Assembly: GCA_963662155.1 (NCBI GenBank)
Contig: OY759274.1
Location: 15,194,939 to 15,258,938, forward strand
Length of the DNA: 64,000 bases
Source of the DNA: Lamellibrachia columna
Taxonomy: Eukaryota; Annelida; Polychaeta; Sabellida; Siboglinidae
Reading direction: 5' to 3'
A program made the translations under genes and the position numbers. Shown here piece after piece: positions 51,093-63,639 of this stretch. How positions within the stretch are numbered: position 1 is the first letter of the stretch; each line of letters opens with the position of its first letter. The notes under the pieces were generated by a model. It had not been told where the DNA came from. It was given only the letters and a program-made list of their open reading frames with translations, and ran no database searches.

Positions 51093-53070
51093 TCAAACCG
51101 ATTTCCTGTTTGAAATCTCACCATCTACTATTACTCTCTGTCTTCTGGGTGTAAGCCACTATCCAGTTGATTACATCATTACCTATATCATGGGCTTTTA
51201 GTTTAAGTAACAATCTTTGATGTGGCACTTTATCGAAAGCTTTCTGAAAATCTAAGTAGACAACATCCACTGGTGACCCGTTAACTACACACTTTGTAAT
51301 TTCTTCCAAAAAAAGCATAAGAGATTGGTTAGACATGACCTTACTTTTAGGAGGCAATGGTGAAATATATTTATTAATTTATGTTTTACAAGGAATTCCA
51401 CCATGTGGTCTATAATTAATGTTTTGAGTAATTTACATACAACTGATGTTAAACTCACTGGTCTGTAATTTGCTGGCTTGTCCTTCTTAATAGGGGCGTA
51501 ATATTTGCTTCTGTCCATTCTGAAGGAACGATTCCTTCTTCTAGTGACAATTTAAACAAGTTTGCAAGTGGTGTACTAATTTGCTCAACAATTTCCTTAA
51601 GCAGTTTTGGTGGTATCCCATCAACTCCAGGTGATTTATTATCTTTCAGCTTCTTAATTGTCTTTGCTATCATTTAAGGCGTTACAAATAACTGCCCTAA
51701 ATGTTCTGATTTAGTGCCATCACATTTAGTAAATGGAACTGGAAGTGAGCTGATATCTTCCCCACAAATCCACAAAACAAACTTCCTCTTCCCTACATAG
51801 CTTCTCGACTAGCATGTTAATTGCCATCCCCCAGCAATTTCGATATCTATGATACCACCTTCATATTAATGGTAAAATCCCTGACAGTATTACCTGCTCA
51901 ATCCGCGTCTTCTTTAGTGTTCTGACCAAATTCCTGTATTTCCTTACTATGGCAGTTGTACCATCCCTCTCTACGTTACTTGTCACTACGTGTGCTAAAA
52001 CAGATCCACCCTTCCACGAACTCACGATGTTTTCTACCCTCTCAGTTATCGTCTCTATTTTGGCCCCAGGCAAGCAAACTACCACGTCATCTGCCTTGTT
52101 TAAGACTATGTCCCTCACAAACACCTTCGCTCTCATTCTAACTCCCTCTATCACTGCTTCTCTACTGTCTCCCCCACTCCCCTTTCCTTCGATCCATTTG
52201 TCTTCTCTCCCATGTCTTTCCTTCTCGTCTCCCTTCATCCGTGTCCCTATGTCCCGTCTTCTTACGTCCTGTCTCCCTACGGCCTGTCACCTTACCTCCT
52301 CTCAGCCTCCTCCCAGGCTAAAACAATCCGCCTGAACCTCAGCCCAGGACTTCTCACACCTGGACTTGACGAAGTGCACCCAGTTGCTGGTGGCCTTTAC
52401 CTGCCGTTTGCACTGCGCCATCAAACAATTTTGAGTTAATCTGATTGCTATGTTAGCCTTGAATAAGGCTATTTTTGTCTTCAAAAGAACACTTTAGGCT
52501 AATATAGTTGCTAACTATGTATTTTCTACTAAGCTCGCACGAGCAAAGAAAAAGCCTGCCACCTAGCGAATACGGAGAAGACTGTGTAAACAAAACAACG
52601 AAGTCAGTGTAAATGAACTTACGCTAAAATCCTGCTGTTAATTCATTTTTACCGAAATCGTTTACTACAACTATGTCAGATATTACCATTATATGTAATT
52701 TATATAAATGTATCATTTTATCTAATATATATTTAACAATGTATACGATAATTTGGTACACCAGTTTATTTCACGACCTGTAACAAACTCCCCCTTATTG
52801 CTCGTTGAATTTGAGTCCGTGACAAATAGAGCATCTGTTAACAAAATCAGTTTCTTAATATATGTCTATAAGAAGTTTGTGTATATAGTATATGTGTAAT
52901 AGTAATACTTATTCTAACCAATATTCCACTGTTTCTTACTACTCACTATGTTATCTCAATTTTAGAATGGTAAACAACCATATTAACGCTAACTAATTTC
53001 CCTGTCCGAGTCCGGAACTAACTTACTCTAAAATCCTGCCTCTGACTAATAATTAACAACAGCTGTTTTC

Positions 53071-53685
53071 TGATACGTATGATATTGTACATATTGCAAT
53101 GACGAAAATCAAACAAGCAATCCAGGTTCGTCGTTTGGTTTAAGATTTAATCTGATGTGAATGAACAACACGATGCAATCACAATAATGCATAAATAACA
53201 ATGTCACATTGACATTAACTGTACGTTAGGCTGTTTTTTAATCTAATTTGAAATTAGTTTAAATATCCGTCTTTTCAGAAAAACAAATAATCATAAGACA
53301 AACAAACAGGCAATGACTTTTCCGTGATGAAATAAAAAAATCAATAATTTCGTAGTTTCCGTGTGGAGCTGAAAACACGTCATGCTTCCCGTATCAGAAC
53401 TAACAAGCTATCTACGTTGAAGACTAAATCTACAACTTCACACAAATGCTAGTTGTATGGCTTTCGTGACAGTGCATAACACCGTATCTTCGCTGCTGTG
53501 AGTCCCACGGATTTTTATTTTGCTAAACAAAATTCCCGGATTTGTTATGTGGGCGGCTAACTATAGCAGTACCAATGGCATAAATGTCCGTTGGTGGGCG
53601 TTACACTATCCTTTGTCGCCGTGTATAAACCTCCGTAGAACACTGATATTTCAAGCTACTTTATGCATTTTTGTATAGTGTATAT
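53071..53685. other. Intergenic stretch without recognised features
   Basis: No element recognised between the LINE 5' end and the hAT-like element. Confidence 0.35.
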
Positions 53686-54721
53686 CAGGCATGCGGCAAT
53701 TAACATGGAAAGTTAACTAATTAAATTACATTTCACTCAGAAATTTGCCAATTAAATTAAATTAAATTAACCTGACGCATTTATAAATTAAATTAAATTA
53801 ACCTCCATAATTGTTCAGTTAAATAACAATTAAATGTCATTCAATTAACAATTAATATTTCAATTAACTTCATTTAAATTATCAATTAACTTAACTTAAA
53901 ACACATAAGAAAACATACAAAGTCATTGAATTGGCATTATTAACATATTTAATAATGTTTTCTAAAAGCACACAAACGTAAGTGTACAATATTGATAGTA
54001 CCATAAGTAGTATACTATACATATTATATGTTCATCAGTGTTCATTCACTTTTCATATTTTGTCCTGCTGGATTTCGTCTAGAAAAAACCCTACATAGAA
54101 TTTGTACTGTACCCCCTTGGATGGGTAATGAAAGCCACAACAGCAAGAAGAATCAATTATCTTGCATAATACAGCTGTAGCACCTGGCCAGGCACACTCA
54201 CAGTTCAGTTTATTCACTGACTGACACTGGCTGGGGATTGACACTGTTCAAACAACTGCCTGGATCAGACTAGAAACTTTCTTTGAGATTGGTTGGGTGA
54301 ACTTAGGTCACTGGCTGAGTGTCTGTGTCTAATGGGCACTATGATCATCAAAGCTAATTCTTACTCCTGACAAGGCAGTGGCAGTCACCACCTGAGGTCA
54401 CTGGCTGAGTGGCTGTGTCTAATGGGCACTATGATCATCAAAGGTAATTCTGACTTCTGACAGCAATCCGGTGGTGACTGCCACTGGGCAGTCACCACCG
54501 GATTGCATAACATAATATACGCAGTACAACAGTTAATTGAAAGTTAATTGTGATTTTTTCAATTAAATTAAATTAAGTTAACCTCTTGCAGTAAAGTTAA
54601 TTAATTAAGTTAAATTAATTTGTGATTTTTATAGGCAGTTAATTAATTAAATGAAATTAAATTAACTGAGTTAATTGAATTCACAAGTTAACAATTAACA
54701 CTTGAAATTAACCCATGTCTG
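53686..54721. mobile_element. Non-autonomous hAT-like element
   Basis: The left end CAGGCATGCGGCAATTAAC and the right end, reverse-complemented CAGACATGGGTTAATTTC, are imperfect inverted repeats starting with CAG. They are flanked by 8-mers gtgtatat (53,678-53,685) and gtgtatac (54,722-54,729), 7 of 8 identical, as expected for hAT. Subterminal AATTAA/TTAATTAAAT arrays occupy both sides. The core holds an about 115-bp direct repeat (GGTCACTGGCTGAGTG-CTGTGTC) and a perfect hairpin. No transposase ORF is present. Confidence 0.75.
54463..54506. repeat. Perfect 20-bp stem hairpin inside the hAT-like element
   Basis: GCAATCCGGTGGTGACTGCC, loop ACTG, then its exact reverse complement GGCAGTCACCACCGGATTGC. 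Confidence 0.97.
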
Positions 54722-55887
54722 GTGTATACATTGTTGGTCTCTAGCGTTGGTAGTTATATCTTATCATTTCGTGACTACAACATACTTGGTTGGTTCTTTC
54801 ACATTTACCTGTAATTATTTCAAATCAAGTTAATTTTAAAGTAAACGGAAAATACAGCTATTTACACAATGATGTCCTTACACATCAACGCTCTCTATTC
54901 TCTAAACATACTCTGTATATGCTAAGCATTAATTATTACCTAATGCTCTTTTTTAACAAGAGTTTCTTTGCTTAAGGACTGCAGTCCAGATTCAACGCTG
55001 CTAGTCCTAATCACAGCACGCTTGCCATATGTAGATCAGTAGACACATGGCTATCCAATGTTGATGTGGCTGTATAATGCTTATGTGTTGTAGCACTAGT
55101 CGGTTGCCCGAGTTCTTTGATAAAGCCAACTTGTGTTAAAATCCCTAGTAAATCAGGGCATACAATTTTAATTTTTAAAGAATATTTATATCTATGACAG
55201 CAACAGTTTTCACGTTTTCTGCAGCAGTTGATGTGGACTTTCTGGTGCTTTTGTATTTTGCGTACTTGATTAAAATTATAATGTGAAGATTTCGACCACT
55301 TTTCTTACCTTCTGCAAATGTGCCTGTAAGCCTGTGATATAGTTAAATGCATAACTTATCGACATAACTGTTGACACAAGTAATAATTTGATTAAAGTCC
55401 ATTTTGGAATGTGTGCCGGTGAAACACGCTTTCTAGGTGCATCTCTTTGTAAGAGGTTTAATCGCCAGCGAATGAACAACAACATACAGTCACAAGGGTA
55501 AATATATAACAAAGTCATACATATATGAACGACTGCCTGCATTCAATTATATAGTAATTAAACATTTAAATAGACGTGTTTTCCTCAGCAAAACATAAAG
55601 CGGTGTAATCCGGCGATAACATTTCACTACCGCAGTATAAGTAAAGTTCAAAACATCAGATTAACAAAATTGGTGACTGTCGTGTTAATTAGAAACCCAC
55701 CATCTTCTCAGCTGAGAGTCAGACGGACTTCTTACTTTGCAAAACACAATTCCTGGCATTTTTGTTCCCGGAGTTACGGCACAATACATACAACAAGCGA
55801 GGTGCTATGATTACAATGACAGTGTGCATGCGTGGGTCACACGTCCTCGTAACTGACGTGTGTTAGGCTGCACGTTGACAGTACGTC

Positions 55888-58800
55888 TAGTCCATGGGCC
55901 AGACCAGATGTCGGTACTACCTGGGGGGGGGGGGCAAAACTTCATTGTTGGCAAATTATTTGTTCCACCACTAAAAAAATTTCTGATAACCTTTCCAACT
56001 GAGTAACTTTATCTTTATGGAGCGCATAACCTGTTTTTACATAAAACACCAATACGTGCTAGGTAACACACTTTTTATTCAATATTAACTTTAGAGCGAT
56101 GAGGTTTGCGGCATCATCATGCCATGAAAAATGAACAGGATTTTATATATGAACTCTTATTTCATTCTCGTTTACCATCGGATTTCAAATTTGAAAGTTG
56201 TTTTGGGTGCGTAATGGATGTACGGAAAAAGGTATGGTAATAACTTTTTGAATTTGAAAACCCAAACAATTTTTTTTAATTCAAAATCTGCAACTCAAAT
56301 GACTACTATCAACGAGGTGCTCATCCAGTCAATGAACATTGTGCGGTCTTTAGAGTCGACCAAGATCGTTTGTGTCTTTGACCAGTTACTATATGCAAAG
56401 GCTGCTGGGGTCACGTGGAAAAATCCCGACACGTATAAGACGACCATCATCATCAGGCTTGGAGTATTCCACAATTGCTGGCAATTATTGGGAAGCAATT
56501 CCACGATGCTGGATTGCGGGATCTGTGCATTGAGTCAGGTGTGACTGTATATGGCTCAATTTCTGGAGTGATGGGTGGTCGCAAGTACAAAAGGGCAGTT
56601 ATACTCCACAAGCTAGTATATGAGGCTATCATCTGGCTCCTGGTTGCAAGCCGATTACACTGACGACGTGGTCCACATGGATGAAACACTGAAGAAAATC
56701 AGTAACGTCTACAAAGATGTGTCACAAGCGTCGCTGAAGCAGGTCTTCCAAAACATATCCTAATTGGACATAGTAGAGATTTTGCTACGCCTGTTTTTAG
56801 CAGCAGGACAGAGACACTTTATGCTGCACTTGGCGTCTATTCGTGGAATGATCCCCTGGTGCTTCGCATATGACAGCCATAACTACGCACGCCACCGCCC
56901 GTACTACTATGTTCAGATGACCCAACTGCCCGTCGAACACCCAGATGTCCATGCTGAATTTATACAAGGTTCAATTTAGCTCGGCTCCAGAAAGAAACCC
57001 TTTTGGGCGAATCCGTGTCGACCAGAGGACTGAGGAAACAGTTAACAAAGGCACCCAAACGCTGGGTGGAACAAAGGGGTTATGTTTGAAGTCAAGAGCT
57101 GCGAGCAAGTAATACCTACCAGCTGAGAACGTGACTGATCTAGGCAGTTCCAAGCTGGCTCATCCAGATCTCCAAAGGTCCCGCATTCGGAAATACGAGG
57201 CAGACGTCGAGTCTCTGGTTGACCTGATGTAGAACATTTGCCTAAATCCAATGTGTCCTGAAGAGACTGAACTTGTCAGCCTATCCACTGATCAAGATGT
57301 TCAAGAAGAAACGCTTAGAAAAAGCTCCACTGACAATGACATGATGGCAAAGCAAAACTAGTCCAATGTAAACGCAAAGAAAGCCAGTGGAAGAGGAACA
57401 GCCAAAGAGATGGTCTTGAAGGCGGAAATAAATTTGTTTGGCCACATGATCGTTGTTGCTAACAGTAGACAGCTGCACAAGAGGGATGTCCTGGTTCACC
57501 TACTAAGTCTTCTACCCTGCTCACAAGTGCAGATGGGTCTTTGCGGAAGACGAACAAGGCTGCACTCGCTAGAGAGTTGGAGAAAAACGTTTATCCAGCA
57601 GAAGATATCTCTGATCCATGAACCTGCATCATTGATGGAATAAGCTTGGTGCAGAAGATGAACGGCAACAACAAGACGTTTGCACAGCTAGCAGAATCTG
57701 TCATGTCTCTTGTCCTACACAATGGTTCACAGAGTCACATGATTGACGTGGTATTCGACGTCTACCGGGAGACGTCAATCAAAAATGCTGAGAAATGCAA
57801 ACGGAGATCAAGCACAGCTATTCAGTACAGGAACATACAGGAGGCCACAATATCCAGCAATATCCAGCAGTGGAGGAAGTTCCTGTGCAGCTCCTGCAAT
57901 AAGTCCAGCCTGACCATAGTCATACTCGAACAATGGAAACTGCCGAAGTACATTGAGAAGCCACAAAGCCAGTCATAGTGACAGCCGAAGGCACATATGT
58001 AATGGTGCTCTACCTTGGTTTCAATAAAGACATCCCCTGCTCCATATATCAGAAGTGTGAGAAAAAACAATACACACGGTTCATAGACTTTCGGAAACTG
58101 GCAAGTTCATTGGGAGACAACATATGCGACGCCTTAATTGGATTACATGCCTTCACAGGCTGTGACATTGTGAGTGCACTCACTGACCGTGGGAAACTGG
58201 GCGCCCTGAAATTTTTTAAAAGGACAGCACATACCAGGAGACTTTCAGCCAACTTGGTCAGTCCTGGGAAGCCTCTGATCAACTGTTTGACAAAATAAAG
58301 CTGTTTACCTGGTACCTGTATGCGACAACTGCCAATACTGACGAAGTGAATGAATTGCCCTACCAACTCTTCTGTGCCAAACAAGGAGAGGTCAAATCCA
58401 GCCAGCTTCCACCATACAGAGATTGCTTCCACAAACATGTTCTTCGTGCGAACTACCAAGCATCAATCTGGAAATGCTGCATTCAGACTCAGCCATTTGT
58501 GGCAGACCCGAAAGTGTTATATCAGAGTGTGGATGGACGACAGATGATGACGGTCATTTGGTCATCGAGTGGATGCGCACTCGTTCAGCCCCAGATGCAG
58601 TTTTGGAACTGTTGTCATGAAAGTGCCTGCGTTTCTGCAAACTGCCAAGATGCACGTGCTTTGTCAATGGACTGGCATGCACCAACATGTGCAAGCTGCA
58701 GACGTGCAGCAATCAGAAGAAAGAAGAACAATTCGCAGTTGAACTATGTGACTCTGATGATGGAGATGGTGATGATGATTGAACTGATGAACAATAAGCC

Positions 58801-59181
58801 TATCATTCTGAACTATATGTAAATTGTTGTTCTGAGTTATGTTATTGAGAAATTTGATTGTTTATTTGGGTCTTAGTATTCCATATGCATTGTAAACTTG
58901 TATTATGCGGAACTTAAACAATACAATGCTATTTTGTGACCTGACGATGCCTTGGTCTAAATACTTTCTGAATCATCCAATCAGGCCGCGCTTCCAAAAT
59001 GTTTTTTCAGATGGGTTAATCAAATAGCTGGAAACCACCATTAATCTACCACTCAGCAATGGTTATCATATTAAAATATATCTCATAGATATGGTCTATT
59101 TCAAAAATCATAAATAGATGTTGCCCGCTCCCCTCCAGATGGTACCAATAAGTAAAATGTCTGGTCTTGGTCCATGGACTA
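55888..59181 (+). mobile_element. 3.3-kb TIR DNA transposon, possibly Academ-like
   Basis: The left end TAGTCCATGGGCCAGACC and the right end, reverse-complemented TAGTCCATGGACCAAGACC, are inverted repeats. GTC flanks both sides (55,885-55,887 and 59,182-59,184). The homologous left arm near 14,845 has the uninterrupted sequence with one GTC (reverse complement ACAGTACGTCGGCTAAATC), a natural empty site. The interior encodes one long broken protein. The 3-bp target duplication and a nuclease-like domain fit what I recall of the Academ superfamily, but I cannot confirm this without a search. Confidence 0.85.
56218..58822 (+). pseudogene. Broken transposon protein (FDQ / PWxFAYD / HAFTGCD family)
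   Basis: Fragments in order and in changing frames: VCVFDQLLYAKAAGVTWKNP; IGKQFHDAGLRDLCIESGV with GGRKYKRAV; MIPWCFAYDSHNYARHRPYY; TEETVNKGTQTLGG; VFDVYRETSIKNAEKCKRRS (Asp-rich, PIN/XPG-nuclease-like); ALIGLHAFTGCDIVSALTDR; LPPYRDCFHKHVLRANYQAS; and a C-terminal Cys-rich run (CHESACVSANCQ, TCASCRR) followed by an acidic tail. I recognise it as a widespread multicopy family, usually left uncharacterised in cnidarian and mollusc genomes. At least five frameshifts or stops make it inactive. Confidence 0.7.
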
Positions 59182-59519
59182 GTCGGCTAAATCAAGGATT
59201 TATCTCTAATGTGATCCTTGTCTATGTCTAACGCAAAACAATCTGGATTTTCTGGCTTAAATTGTAAACTGACATACAAACTACCAACTAATATAAGCCG
59301 TGTAGCACAGGCAAGATAATTAAAATGGGATACTTTAATATGTTACACTTCACAGTGACGTTATTTTTTTTATCTAATCCCCATTTGTATCGCATGCATT
59401 CTTCCAAATGTTACATATAATTTATATTTAATAAAACAGTAATACATGATAAGCAAAGGCAAGTATTACAAGAATAAAAGTATGTCTAGTATGATTGGTT
59501 ATGATTTGAACATTATGCG

Positions 59520-60664
59520 ATTAGCACTAATTGCTTTTCTTGTCGTAAGTAGTATGGTAATTTAATTGTTAGTCAGTCCATATATTACGGTTAACATTGT
59601 CCGTTTCTCTTAAAAACGACAAACAAATACACTTCAATTGGCATGTAAAACCTTCTATTGTGCACTATTATGTAAGGAAGCCTTCTAACAGTCGCCATGT
59701 ATAGCATATAAACGTTACATCAAATTGTTACTTGCAACAGCTATTGACATATGTGCACGGCTCAGATCATGGGTACACAAAGTGTTGCAGAACCATACAC
59801 ATTAAACGTCGTAGTTGTCACTTTTTAAGTAACATGAATATTTTGTGATTTGGCTTTAATAATACAGTAAAATATGTGACCTGACCGTCGTCATATTAAT
59901 ATTATCTGGAAGCAACTTCAGGATAAATCTACAAACGAAAGTTCCTGTAGCCTGTGTTTTATATTCAGAGAACATAACTAGTTACTGCCCTTACATTTCC
60001 TTGGATAAATAACTGCCCGACCTACTACATCTTCGAGGTTATGTGTTCATTTTCCGTGTCAATGTTGCTGGTTCATTCTTTTTTCAAGCTCCGCCGTTTT
60101 CTGGAAATAGCAACACAACTCAACTCAAATAATGTTTCCTTATTAGCCTGGTTACATGTACTATGCACGTATGTCGTCAATATCACGTCCTATTTTGGTA
60201 CCCTGACACGAACTGCTCTCTTTTGTCGTCAATGTCAATTCATCAAACGTTAGCCTGACTACACGTACAGTTCACGTCGGTCGTCAATTCCAAGTCATGC
60301 AATTTTTGCCTGATTACACGTACTGATCACGTCGGTAGCTAATATCAAACAACACCGTGGCAGCTAATTATTGCAAAAGTCAGATAATTAGTGAAGATAA
60401 TCAAACAATGTAAATAATTTATAGCACAACGTTCCAAATTATGATTACATTATATATTACAGTAAACACGCTTTGTTTTGTGCCGTCTTAAAGATTTTAC
60501 ACATCAAGGGATATTCGTCACGAAGGAAACTCAATAACTGTTTTGGGATGGCCTTTCATGCTAACCTACACTTACGTAGCAATAACGAAAAATGCTAGTT
60601 TTTACTGATTTGAAGTTTCCTTCATTCATATAGTTGTATAGGTGTCAACTGTTGTGATACTTAC
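59520..60664 (-). repeat. Inverted copy of the CUB-gene downstream flank
   Basis: Reverse complement of 13,222-14,476, including the 60-bp minisatellite (60,160-60,360) and the possible terminal mini-exon (60,100-60,084). Differences are scattered substitutions and small indels. Confidence 0.8.
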
Positions 60665-60899
60665 AAGGAACTATTGCCGTATACTTAATCTTGAAGCCAT
60701 CCTTTGTGACCAAAGAATCAGATTGGAAAGCCACAAACATGAAGTTGGTTGTGGAATTGATGTCTCTCGGCAGTGTGGTTCCGCAGAATGTGCCTTTCAG
60801 TGGAGCCGAGGCATCGACCCCGTCGTACACTTTGACGTTGTCGTAGTCACAGGTGCTGTGGCTTTCAATGCTCAACGTGAGAAACTCCACCTGAACTCT
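60665..60899 (-). CDS. CUB domain D', 3'-half exon (inverted paralogue)
   Basis: A 235-bp exon, the same length as 12,987-13,221, with acceptor GTTTGTAG and donor CCTT|GTAAGTAT. It reads RVQVEFLTLSIESHSTCDYD, then NVKVYDGVDASAPL, FCGTTLPRD, FVAFQSD and DGFKIKY. About seven of 78 residues differ from the left copy, with no stop. The open frame and kept splice sites suggest a working second gene, or a recent one, running off the right edge of the window. Confidence 0.85.
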
Positions 60900-61144
60900 C
60901 TACAAACGAACACTTAGTTGAGTGAGCAACAACTGTGATTTAGTAAGACAATTGAATGGTATCGGTATAAAGACAAACAAATGCCACATGGAGACGCAAA
61001 TAGACCGTTTTTGATGCTACAATGTAATTGTCGTTACCTGATTTTACTCCACCCAACATTAAACATATTACAGTAATCACTATTCAAGATACAACTTTAA
61101 AACTTTAAAAATAATATTAAGTATACAGTAAAACAACAATGGTT

Positions 61145-61415
61145 AGTGCCCTGTGGTGGGGTGGGGGGCCTCTGTTATTGGAGGCCTGTTGGGACAAATG
61201 ACTGCCCCCACCTTTGCTATTTTTTAATTTGTCATTTACTATCTGTGTTTTTTGATGACCATGTGTTAACGATTAAGCTATGTCGTCGAAATGGTACACT
61301 TACTAAATGACCTTTCCCAACAATTACTCCTTGTGTTTTCATTTAGCAAACGAGCTCAGGGTTCTGCCATTAAGACTCAGCATGATATAAATACAGTAAA
61401 ACAACAATGGTTCGT
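61145..61415. other. Insertion in the right arm between direct repeats
   Basis: CAGTAAAACAACAATGGTT occurs at 61,127-61,145 and again at about 61,394-61,412. The intervening 250 bp is absent from the homologous left-arm intron near 12,845. It has no ORF and no recognised ends. Confidence 0.5.
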
Positions 61416-61849
61416 GTCATTCGCAGTGGCACGAACTAATTATGTACATTTAGTAACGATTTAGGTTTAGATTTAGTACTTCTTTACTTAATCAAGTCAA
61501 GGATGTGTGGGAGCTGTTACAAATGTATGTTCTTTTGCTTCGGTCAAACCATTGGACAAAGTGTTGTATTATGTTAAAACTGAGTCCGGTCAACCATTCC
61601 CGAATTCGGCTAAAAACGAAAACAGTTGTTCTGCTTTACATATAAGGTAAACATTTTTCGCAGTTTATCCGATCTAACGATCACAACAAGTCACTTCGAT
61701 GACTCTACCAAAGGTAGGCACTCTTTCATTAAATTACTGAGCACAGAGGCATATTACTTAAACTATTCACGCACTACATATTTAAACATATTCGAACCTG
61801 ATTCGCAATGGCTCGAATTAATTGAAGAGGCAGTTTTACAATGATTTAC

Positions 61850-61965
61850 CTTGGATAATTCCACCTGAATCTTCCAACCACATTTCATGTTGTTTTCATA
61901 TTGTTTTTGATCGATGCCAAACATTCCTTCAGGTCCAGTCAGTGTAGTTGCATTGCCAAGACATC
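61850..61965 (-). CDS. CUB domain D', 5'-half exon (inverted paralogue)
   Basis: A 116-bp exon with acceptor TTTGCATCAG and donor CCAAG|GTAAATC, matching 12,274-12,389 in length and phase. It reads CLGNATTLTGPEGMFGID, then YENNMKCGWKIQVELSK. About seven of 38 residues differ from the left copy. The preceding exon (CUB C' 3' half) should lie beyond 64,000. Confidence 0.85.
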
Positions 61966-62039
61966 CTGATGCAAACAAAGATACGCTTCAGTTACGATGC
62001 ACCTTGACTTATAGGGAAATAGTCTTTGTCAACATGTTA

Positions 62040-63190
62040 TAATAATTCTTATTATATATTCTTGTAAGATGCTTCATTAGAAAAAACACGGCCTTAGCAA
62101 GAATATATACAACAGCAGACGTAAGTATTTCATTAATGCCAACAAATCAAGTTATGATGTTGCTTGATATTTACAATATGGAGGCGTTTGGCGAATGCCA
62201 TGATTTTCTTCAAGATTTAACTATTATTTATTGGATAAAATAAAAGCCTATTTAATTGATTTTTGTTTCCAGAGGTGAAATAAAATATACCGAACTATAC
62301 GGTATACACCATTGCACCATACATGCAAATGACCTCTTGTCATGTGGCTACAAATGTAATATAGTGAATGGTAATATTACGCAGGAAATCATGTTTAAAA
62401 TAGCACGTCAGGAGGTATTATAAATAACAATGCTTTTGGATTTGCTACATGTCTGTAAAGCATAGACATATGTAGGAAATGTGTCAAGCCTTTAGTAAGT
62501 GGCCCTAGATAAAAAATCGAGCCTTAATGTTGACATTAATATTAATTGTAACGAGATCAAATTATCAACTCTCTTAACAAACTTGTTTCTTGTTTTCCTG
62601 TTTCCAATGTGCGTTAATCACATATGATATATACCGTTTAATGAAAATATAATGTGTAGTTTAATTCCTTTTTGCTTACAACTGCGTAAACCATTGTAAG
62701 ATTAATGAAATATTTTCAGTTCAACTTTAAACCAATGTGTGATCTATGTTAATTGTACTCGCTTTTTATGATTAAGCTTCGTTAATGCTGAGCAATACAC
62801 AATGAACACTATTAATTATTGAGTTGTATACAACACATTTTTGAAAATGTGCACTGTTAACAAATTACACCTTCGCCAAAATACTGGCATCGATGTATTG
62901 GCAGTCGATGGTTCACGCGTGCTGAAGAAGTGGTAAGGATCAAGATGTTTAACTTCGCTGCAGAGACCGGAACGTAATCGAGGATTATGACAGGGAGAGT
63001 CGAAATTAGTAACAACCTTAGCCTGCGAGGAAGTGTTTAAACACATAGATATCTAAGAAAAACAATGCAAGCAGTGATTCACGGATCAAAAGTGAAGTTC
63101 CATGTGGACTAATAAAAATGTTTTTCATAAATTCTTCGAACCAACTAAAGTATATATCATGGCTTTGTGTTCATAGTATGGGCAACGCTA
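62040..63190. other. Right-arm intron, part without left-arm counterpart
   Basis: Homology to the left arm stops near 62,035, where the left arm enters its pentamer satellite. It resumes near 63,415 (ACATATACCACACACACG). This 1.1 kb is unique in the window and shows no element. Confidence 0.45.
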
Positions 63191-63195
63191 AAAAC

Positions 63196-63364
63196 CAATA
63201 CGTGTGTGTGCGTGCGTGCGTGCGTGCGTGCGTGTGCTTCGTGTTTTATGCACGAGTGTGTGTGTGTGTGTGTGTGCGTGTGCGTGTGCGTGTGCGTGTG
63301 CGTGTGCGTGTGCGTGTGCGTGTGTGTGTACGAGTGTGTGCGAATGTGGGCGAGTATGTGCGAG

Positions 63365-63404
<40 letters not shown>

Positions 63405-63412
63405 TGTGTGTG
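63196..63412. repeat. (GCGT)n/(GT)n microsatellite
   Basis: Short GCGT and GT arrays. In inverted position they correspond to the left-arm satellite at 11,511-12,200, but with different units. Confidence 0.95.
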
Positions 63413-63576
63413 GTATATGTTTTGTCTTCGTGTGTCCGAATGTAAGTACGTGAATGTCGTTTCATCAGTTTATTTAATTTGTCAATGATCGTTTTTGATG
63501 CGAAATGAATTACTCGGTCTTGTTCCGTAAGAGTAGTGTAAACACACCCATTGTAAAAGTCCGTACGATTTAGGTT

Positions 63577-63579
<3 letters not shown>

Positions 63580-63636
<57 letters not shown>
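63580..63636. repeat. (TA)n microsatellite
   Basis: About 55 bp of TA. Confidence 0.95.

Positions 63637-63637
<1 letters not shown>

Positions 63638-63639
<2 letters not shown>

Larger units (their letters stand above)
54730..59520 (-). repeat. Dispersed long repeat, copy C (inverted), split by a transposon
   Basis: Reverse complement of copies A and B: 54,730-55,887 and 59,185-59,520 join seamlessly once 55,888-59,181 is removed. Continuous with the inverted CUB-gene flank at 59,520-60,664. Confidence 0.8.

Noticed and set aside
56218..58822. Functional cellular gene with introns
   Set aside because: The breaks do not fall at splice sites, and the whole lies between TIRs absent from the homologous arm.
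55888..59181. Helitron (CTAG near the 3' end)
   Set aside because: Clear inverted termini and a 3-bp GTC target duplication with an empty site; no Rep/helicase motifs and no A^T insertion.
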